This document shows, piece by piece, positions 59,067-64,000 of a stretch of DNA of 64,000 bases. This stretch comes from Pseudomonas sp. 21. Lineage in GTDB: Bacteria; Pseudomonadota; Gammaproteobacteria; Pseudomonadales; Pseudomonadaceae. Under the pieces are notes generated by a model. The model had not been told where the DNA came from. It saw only the letters and a program-made list of their open reading frames with translations, and did not search any database. The stretch covers positions 10,786 to 74,785 of the forward strand of contig NZ_JYOA01000011.1 in the NCBI RefSeq assembly GCF_000955805.1, given 5' to 3'. How positions within the stretch are numbered: the stretch's first letter is position 1; each line of letters begins with the position of its first letter. The position numbers and the translations under genes were made by a program.

Positions 59067-59681
59067 TCAGACGTCCGGCTGGCCGCCCCATTGGCCGCGC
59101 TGGAACGGCTGGTCACGATCGGCCAGGTGCGCGGCGATGCGCTCGAGCAATTGGTGCGTCGGAGCGCGCACACCAGTGGCCGTCTGCCCGAGAGCCAGCG
59201 CGACGACCAGCAGCAGGGCGGCCGGATGGAAGGCCGGCAACTGCGCACGGGTGGCGGCGAGGAAGGCTGCGCTGGTGCCCAGGCCCAGCGCCAGCCCTGC
59301 GTAGACCTCGGCCGGCGAATGCACGTGGATCGCCAGCCGGGACAGTCCCACCAGCACGGCAACCACCGCCGCCAGTGCGGCAGCGGCGAGGCCGGCGCGG
59401 CGCGAGGTGAAGAGCTGGGCGGCCAGCGTCGGCAGCACGGCACCGGCGAGCATGCTGTGCCCGGAGATGCCGGTGAAGTTGAGGTTCGGAATTCCGATTC
59501 CCCAGCCCATGAACGCCAGCTTCGAACCCACCACCAGCGCGGTCGAGAATCCGAACAGCAGCAGCCACAGCCCGGCCTTCGCGGGCTCTCGGCGATATGC
59601 CAGCCAGCAGAAGACGAACACGGCGACAGGCGCCAGCAGGGAGCTGTCGCCCAGGCGGGTGATCAGGGGCCAGAAATCCAT
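59067..59681 (-). CDS. PAP2-superfamily membrane phosphatase
   Basis: 204 aa, several transmembrane helices. Phosphatase motifs FTGISGHSMLAGAV (SGH) and VGLSRLAIHVHSPAEVYAGL (SR-x6-H-x3-E, with Glu replacing the usual Asp after the His). Probably acts on a lipid or prenyl phosphate. The ATG at 59681 (MDFWPLITRLGD) is chosen; the upstream frame is shadow. Its stop lies 12 nt from the AauR sites of aatJ. Confidence 0.85.
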   Translation of the reverse strand: MDFWPLITRLGDSSLLAPVAVFVFCWLAYRREPAKAGLWLLLFGFSTALVVGSKLAFMGWGIGIPNLNFTGISGHSMLAGAVLPTLAAQLFTSRRAGLAAAALAAVVAVLVGLSRLAIHVHSPAEVYAGLALGLGTSAAFLAATRAQLPAFHPAALLLVVALALGQTATGVRAPTHQLLERIAAHLADRDQPFQRGQWGGQPDV

Positions 59682-59751
59682 GGTGTTGGGACGGTGCAGG
59701 GAAAGGCTGGAACCATAGCACGGCGCCCCTGCGCGCCGTGCGTGACCGGGT

Positions 59752-60813
59752 TCATTCCCGCTCGTTGGACTGACCGGCGGCACGTTCCTCGCGGCGCAGC
59801 AGTTCGCGCTTGCGCGGCAGCCCCCAGCGATAGCCGCCTTCGCCGCTACCGCCGACCACGCGGTGGCAGGGCACCAGCAGGCCGACGTTGTTGCTGGCGC
59901 AGGCGCGGGCAATGGCGCGCGGGTGCGTGCCCAGTTCCTCCGCCAGCTCGCCGTAGCGCCGCGTCTCGCCGCTGGGAATGCGCGTGAGGGCACGCCAGAC
60001 GCGCAGCTGGAAGGCGCTGCCGTGCAGGTCCAGCGGCAGGTGCGCGGCCTGTTCGGGTTCTTTCAGCTGGGTGATCACCTCGCGCAGCCAGTCGCCCAGG
60101 CCGGCGTCGTCGCGGCGGCGTTCGGCGGCGGTGAAGCGCTCGGCCAACTGGCGTTCCAGTTCGCCGGCATCGTCGGCGAAGAGCAGGGCGCAGACGCCCT
60201 TGTCGGTGGCTGCCAGCAGCACCAGCCCGAGCGGGCAGGGCGCGATGGCGTAGCGCAGGTGCTCGCCGGCGCCTTTCTGCCGGCGTTGCCCGGGGCTCAG
60301 CGGCGTGGCGCTTTCGTACAGGGCACGGGTGCCGGAGTAGCCGGCCTCCAATGCGGCATCGAGCACCGAGCGAGCTTGCGGCAGGGCCGCGGCCAGGCGC
60401 TGCTCGCGGCGGGATTCCGCCCAGGCTCTGGGCGTGAGGCCGGTGCGGGCCTTGAAGGCGCGGGCCAGGTGCGAGGCGGAGAGGCCGATGCGGCTGGCCA
60501 GTTCGTCCAGGGTCAGGGGCTTCTCGGCCTTGTCGAGCAGCTCGCAGGCCGCGGCAACCAGCGCGTCGAGCTGCTGGCGCGGGCTCGGGCCGCGCGGCGA
60601 GCAGCGTTTGCACGGGCGGAAGCCGGCGGCCTCGGCCGCTTCGGGCGCGGCGTGGAAGGCCACGTTCTCCCGCGATGGCCGGCGGGCCGGGCAGTTCGGC
60701 CGGCAGTAGACGCCGGTGGAGCGCACGCTGAAGACGAAGCGCCCCTCGTAGCGCTCATCGCGCTCGCAGACCGCCTGCCAGCAGCGCTCGGGGTCAAGTC
60801 GGGTAGTCGTCAT
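59752..60813 (-). CDS. ada: Bifunctional O6-alkylguanine-DNA alkyltransferase / transcriptional activator Ada
   Basis: 353 aa with all Ada modules. N-terminal zinc Cys4 domain Cys37, Cys41, Cys68, Cys71 ([19 protein letters not shown]), where Cys37 takes methyl groups from phosphotriesters. AraC helix-turn-helix ([20 protein letters not shown]) and C-terminal alkyltransferase with acceptor Cys316 in [10 protein letters not shown]. Start at 60813 ([11 protein letters not shown]). Adaptive-response repair gene, single cistron, divergent from the histidine kinase. Confidence 0.95.
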   Translation of the reverse strand: MTTTRLDPERCWQAVCERDERYEGRFVFSVRSTGVYCRPNCPARRPSRENVAFHAAPEAAEAAGFRPCKRCSPRGPSPRQQLDALVAAACELLDKAEKPLTLDELASRIGLSASHLARAFKARTGLTPRAWAESRREQRLAAALPQARSVLDAALEAGYSGTRALYESATPLSPGQRRQKGAGEHLRYAIAPCPLGLVLLAATDKGVCALLFADDAGELERQLAERFTAAERRRDDAGLGDWLREVITQLKEPEQAAHLPLDLHGSAFQLRVWRALTRIPSGETRRYGELAEELGTHPRAIARACASNNVGLLVPCHRVVGGSGEGGYRWGLPRKRELLRREERAAGQSNERE

Positions 60814-60948
60814 GGCCGCTCTCCGGGGCAATGGCTGTTGGGGCGATTGTCCGTCCCGACACGAAGTGCAGCAATCCGCATCGCGTTTTCAAACTCGAAG
60901 CGCGGCGGCAGGGGCTACGCTTGCTGGGTATTCCCTGAAGAAGATCCC

Positions 60949-63300
60949 ATGCCCTTGCGCCGATTCTGCCTGTGCTGCCTTCTGCTGCTCCTCGCGCTGA
61001 GTGCCCAGACCCGTGCCGCGAGCCTGGCGCTGAGCGAGCAGGAGCGAGCCTTCATCTCAGCCCACGAGCCGATCCGTGTCGGCCTGTTCCGTGCCGGCTG
61101 GCCGCCGTTCGAGGTGATCGACGAGTTCGACCAGTTCCACGGCATCAGCGCCGACTACCTGCAGTTGATCTCCGAGCGCCTGGGCATGAAGGTCCAGCCG
61201 GTGCTGTACAACACCTGGGAAGAGGTGCTGGCCGCGGTGAAGGCCGGCGAGGTGGACCTGCTGCCGTCCATGGCGGCCACCGAGGAACGCCAGCATTTCC
61301 TGAGTTTCACCCAGCCCTACGTCACCACCAGCAGCCTGATCTTCGCCCGGCGCGACAGCACCATCCGCACGCTGGACGACCTGTCCGGTCGCCGCGTGGC
61401 CGTGGAGCAGGGCTATGCCGTCCATGAATTGCTGACCAAGGCGGTGCCGGGGATCGACTTCGTGCTGGTGGAGGATTCCCCCAGCGCGCTCAAGGCGGTC
61501 TCCACCGGGCGCGCCGATGCCTATGTCGGCAACCTCATCACCACCACTTTTCTGATCGAGCAGCTCAGCCTGTCCAACATGGAGGTGCGCGGCGACAGCG
61601 GGCTGGGCAACAGCCAGGTACGCTTTGCTACGCGCAAGGCGCTGGAGCCTCTGGTGCCGCTGCTGGACCGCGCGCTGGGCAACATTACCCGCAACGAGCA
61701 GGAGGCGATCCAGGCGCGCTGGTTGCCGTCGCTGGATGTCTTCGACTGGATGAACCTGCTGCAGATCGCCTGGCCGTGGGTGGTGGGTTTCCTCGCCCTG
61801 CTGACCTTCGTGCTGGTGTGGAACCGCCGGCTGTCGATCCAGGTGGCCGAGCGCGCCCGCGCCGAAGCGGAGGAACGGCGCCAGCGCAGCACGCTGCTGG
61901 CACTGATCAACTCGATCCCCGATCCGATCTGGTTCAAGGACACCCAGGGCCGCTACCTGGGAGTCAACCAGGCGTTCGCCGACTGCCTGGGGCGCGCGCC
62001 GGAGGACATAGTCGGGCGCAGCGACCAGCAGATGTTCAGCCGTGCCGCCGGCACCGGACGCCAGGAACGCGACCGCCAGGCGCTGACCGAGAGCGAGCCC
62101 TTCGCCAGCGAAGGTTGGGTGGTCTATCCCGATGGTCGGCGGGTGCTCTTCGATACCCTGCGCAGCGCCTTCCACGACGACCAGGGGCGGTTGCTCGGTC
62201 TGGTGGGCGTCAGCCGTGACGTCACCGCGCGCAAGTCCACCGAGCTGGCGCTGGCCGAGGCCCGCGACCTCGCGGAAGAGGCCGCGCAACTCAAGAGCGA
62301 CTTCCTGGCCAACATGAGCCATGAGATCCGCACGCCGCTGAACATCATCATCGGCCTGGCGCACCTGCTCCAGGAAACCACCCTGGACCCGCAGCAGGTG
62401 GACTACCTGGGCAAGATCCAGGGCTCGGGCCAGTACCTGCTGGAGCTGATCAGCGACATCCTCGACCTGTCCCGCGTGGAAGCCGGAAAGCTGGAGTTCG
62501 AGCACATCGGCTTCGACCTGGAGCGCCTGCTCGGCGAGCTGTTCGACCTGTTCAACATCCGCGCGGCGAGCAAGGGCCTGGCGGTGCGCTGCGAGATCGA
62601 CCCAAGGGTGCCCGCCCAGGTGGTGGGGGATTCGCTGCGCCTGCGACAGATCCTGATGAACTACGGCAACAACGCGCTGAAGTTCACCGAGCAGGGCGAG
62701 GTGGTGCTGATCGTCCGCCTGGAAGACGAGGACGAAGACAGCCTGCAGCTGTACTTCGCCTTCCGCGACACCGGCATCGGCATCACCGAGCCGCAGCAGG
62801 AGCGCCTGTTCGAATCCTTCCAGCAGGCGGACAGCTCGATCACCCGCCGTTATGGCGGCTCCGGCCTGGGCCTGGCGATCTGCAAGAAGCTGGCGGAGGC
62901 GATGGGCGGCAGCGTCGGGGTGGAGAGCGAGCCGAACCGCGGCAGCCTGTTCTGGTGCCGGCTGCCCATGGGACGGGTGGATGACTCGGTCAGCCTGAGC
63001 CTGCAGAACATCAGCCACGAACCGCTGCCGGTGCCCGTGCTGCCGGCGGCCGCAGCGGCACCGGCGCTGCTGGAAAGCGGCAACGACGCCGAGGTGGAAC
63101 AGGTCTGTCGGCGCCTGGCGCACCTGCTGGCGGCGGACGATCCGCGCGCCGGGCGGTTGCTCGGCGAGCGTGCAAGCCTGCTGCGCAGCGTCTTCAATGA
63201 GGGCTACGAGGGCATCGCCACGAGCGTGCGGCGCTTCGAGTTCGAGCGGGCCCTGGAAAGTCTGGTGAATCTCGCGAGGGAGCGCGACATCCGTATATGA
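60949..63300 (+). CDS. Membrane histidine kinase with periplasmic SBP_bac_3 sensor and PAS domain
   Basis: 783 aa. Signal segment, family 3 solute-binding domain (~35-255; [20 protein letters not shown]), transmembrane helix ([20 protein letters not shown]), PAS (~320-430), HisKA with His458 ([11 protein letters not shown]) and HATPase ([26 protein letters not shown]). No receiver domain is present. The last ~90 residues after a Pro/Ala linker resemble the helical tail found after receiver domains in hybrid kinases but lack a phospho-acceptor His. GAAGAAG precedes the ATG. A response regulator starts 99 nt downstream and is the likely partner. Confidence 0.92.
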   Translation: MPLRRFCLCCLLLLLALSAQTRAASLALSEQERAFISAHEPIRVGLFRAGWPPFEVIDEFDQFHGISADYLQLISERLGMKVQPVLYNTWEEVLAAVKAGEVDLLPSMAATEERQHFLSFTQPYVTTSSLIFARRDSTIRTLDDLSGRRVAVEQGYAVHELLTKAVPGIDFVLVEDSPSALKAVSTGRADAYVGNLITTTFLIEQLSLSNMEVRGDSGLGNSQVRFATRKALEPLVPLLDRALGNITRNEQEAIQARWLPSLDVFDWMNLLQIAWPWVVGFLALLTFVLVWNRRLSIQVAERARAEAEERRQRSTLLALINSIPDPIWFKDTQGRYLGVNQAFADCLGRAPEDIVGRSDQQMFSRAAGTGRQERDRQALTESEPFASEGWVVYPDGRRVLFDTLRSAFHDDQGRLLGLVGVSRDVTARKSTELALAEARDLAEEAAQLKSDFLANMSHEIRTPLNIIIGLAHLLQETTLDPQQVDYLGKIQGSGQYLLELISDILDLSRVEAGKLEFEHIGFDLERLLGELFDLFNIRAASKGLAVRCEIDPRVPAQVVGDSLRLRQILMNYGNNALKFTEQGEVVLIVRLEDEDEDSLQLYFAFRDTGIGITEPQQERLFESFQQADSSITRRYGGSGLGLAICKKLAEAMGGSVGVESEPNRGSLFWCRLPMGRVDDSVSLSLQNISHEPLPVPVLPAAAAAPALLESGNDAEVEQVCRRLAHLLAADDPRAGRLLGERASLLRSVFNEGYEGIATSVRRFEFERALESLVNLARERDIRI

Positions 63301-63399
63301 CCGGGCGGATATGGAAAGGCGGGGTATGAACACGCGGGCAAGGCCGTGGTCCGATCCCCCAATGGCATGTCACGAATCTGACCGATGCGAGGAGTTGCA

Positions 63400-64000
63400 A
63401 TGGATAGCATGCTGGACCGCCCGGAGCAGGAAATGATCCTGGTGGTGGACGATCAGCCCGACAACCTGATGCTCATGAGCGAGCTGCTCATGGACCGCTA
63501 CCAGGTGCGTGTCGCCGCCAGCGGGCCGAAGGCGCTGCGCCTGATGCAGAGCGACCCGCGCCCGGACCTGGTGCTGCTCGACATCATGATGCCGGAGATG
63601 GACGGCTACGAAGTCTGCCGCCAGCTCAAGGCCGACCCGTTGACCCGCGACATCCCGGTGATCTTCCTCACCGGCATGGTCAGCGCCGCCGACGAACAGA
63701 AGGGCCTGGACCTGGGTGCGGTGGACTACCTGACCAAGCCGATCAGCCCGCCGGTCACCCTGGCGCGCATCCGCGCCCACCTGAACCTCAAGGCCAACTC
63801 CGACTTCCTGCGCGACAAGAGCGAATACCTGGAGCTGGAAGTGCGCCGCCGCGCGCGCGAACTGCAGGCCATCCAGGACGCCACCCTGGAAGCCATGGCG
63901 ACCCTCTGCGACCTGCGCGACAACCCTCACAGCAACCATCTGGTGCGAATCGAGCACTACATGCGCCTGCTGGGTAGTGCGCTGTCCCTGCACGACGAGT
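63400..64000 (+). CDS. REC-HD-GYP two-component response regulator (partial, right edge)
   Basis: The first 200 codons are in the window; the gene continues beyond 64000. Receiver domain (~12-130) with phospho-acceptor Asp61 ([13 protein letters not shown]), conserved Lys in DYLTKPIS. Then a helical linker ([18 protein letters not shown]) and the beginning of an HD-GYP domain ([20 protein letters not shown]). HD-GYP domains degrade cyclic di-GMP. GAGGAG-type ribosome site (GCGAGGAG) before the ATG at 63400. Downstream of and probably paired with the histidine kinase. Confidence 0.9.
   Translation, partial: MDSMLDRPEQEMILVVDDQPDNLMLMSELLMDRYQVRVAASGPKALRLMQSDPRPDLVLLDIMMPEMDGYEVCRQLKADPLTRDIPVIFLTGMVSAADEQKGLDLGAVDYLTKPISPPVTLARIRAHLNLKANSDFLRDKSEYLELEVRRRARELQAIQDATLEAMATLCDLRDNPHSNHLVRIEHYMRLLGSALSLHDE

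Overview
This is a 64 kb, high-G+C, gene-dense stretch of a Pseudomonas chromosome, most like the P. aeruginosa / P. nitroreducens / P. citronellolis side of the genus. The evidence is neighbourhood and content: xseB-ispA, ppa, mtfA, ethanolamine genes with an EatR-type activator, mpl-ubiX, the 2-methylcitrate cluster, the AauRS/AatJQMP acidic amino acid system, and the Pseudomonas REP sequence GTAGGAGCGGGCC scattered between genes. I see no tRNA, rRNA, CRISPR array, prophage or transposase gene. The comparisons with P. aeruginosa gene order below are from memory.

Layout. (1) 0-2.1 kb: a PAS-AraC regulator, a WYL regulator and a VOC-fold protein. (2) 2.1-6.5 kb: a hydroxyproline cassette with a GntR regulator, 4-hydroxyproline 2-epimerase and a three-subunit D-hydroxyproline dehydrogenase. 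(3) 6.6-13.6 kb: xseB-ispA, a START-domain exported protein, an unknown membrane protein, ppa, mtfA, a DedA protein, a periplasmic binding protein and an acetyltransferase. (4) 13.7-20 kb: a tightly overlapping type IV minor pilin operon (fimT, pilV, pilW, pilX, pilY1, pilE). (5) 20.2-29.2 kb: ethanolamine catabolism (eutC, eutB, eat permease, an AraC regulator, acetaldehyde dehydrogenase, EatR). Two near-consensus sigma-54 promoters are visible here, one of them in front of the AraC gene. (6) 29.5-36.9 kb: mpl, ubiX, a small lipoprotein, a NAD(P)-binding protein, a MORN-repeat/C13-protease-like lipoprotein, a MaoC hydratase, CidA/LrgA-LrgB proteins and a LON-substrate-binding-domain protein. 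(7) 37.1-44.9 kb: prpR(GntR)-prpB-prpC-acnD-prpF and a methyltransferase, with TGTCGACAATC sites. (8) 44.8-50.2 kb: two small paralogous unknown proteins, an NmrA-type protein divergent from an AraC regulator, a large exported protein of unknown function and a small acidic protein. (9) 50.2-59.1 kb: aatJ-aatQ-aatM-aatP-ggt-aauS-aauR for acidic amino acid uptake, gamma-glutamyl hydrolysis and sensing, with a sigma-54 promoter and TTCGG-N4-CCGAA activator sites upstream of aatJ. (10) 59.1-64 kb: a PAP2 phosphatase, ada, a periplasmic-binding-domain histidine kinase, and the start of a REC-HD-GYP response regulator that runs off the right edge.

The most unusual object is a ~266 bp non-coding element (53563-53828) made of nested inverted repeats. 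It is flanked by TA dinucleotides and sits exactly on the ggt stop codon. It looks like a TA-targeting MITE inserted between ggt and aauS. Other points of interest are the sigma-54 promoter of the AraC gene in the ethanolamine locus, a PilY1 without a visible calcium loop, the MORN-protease lipoprotein, and TGTCGACAATC sites that extend into the neighbouring methyltransferase gene.
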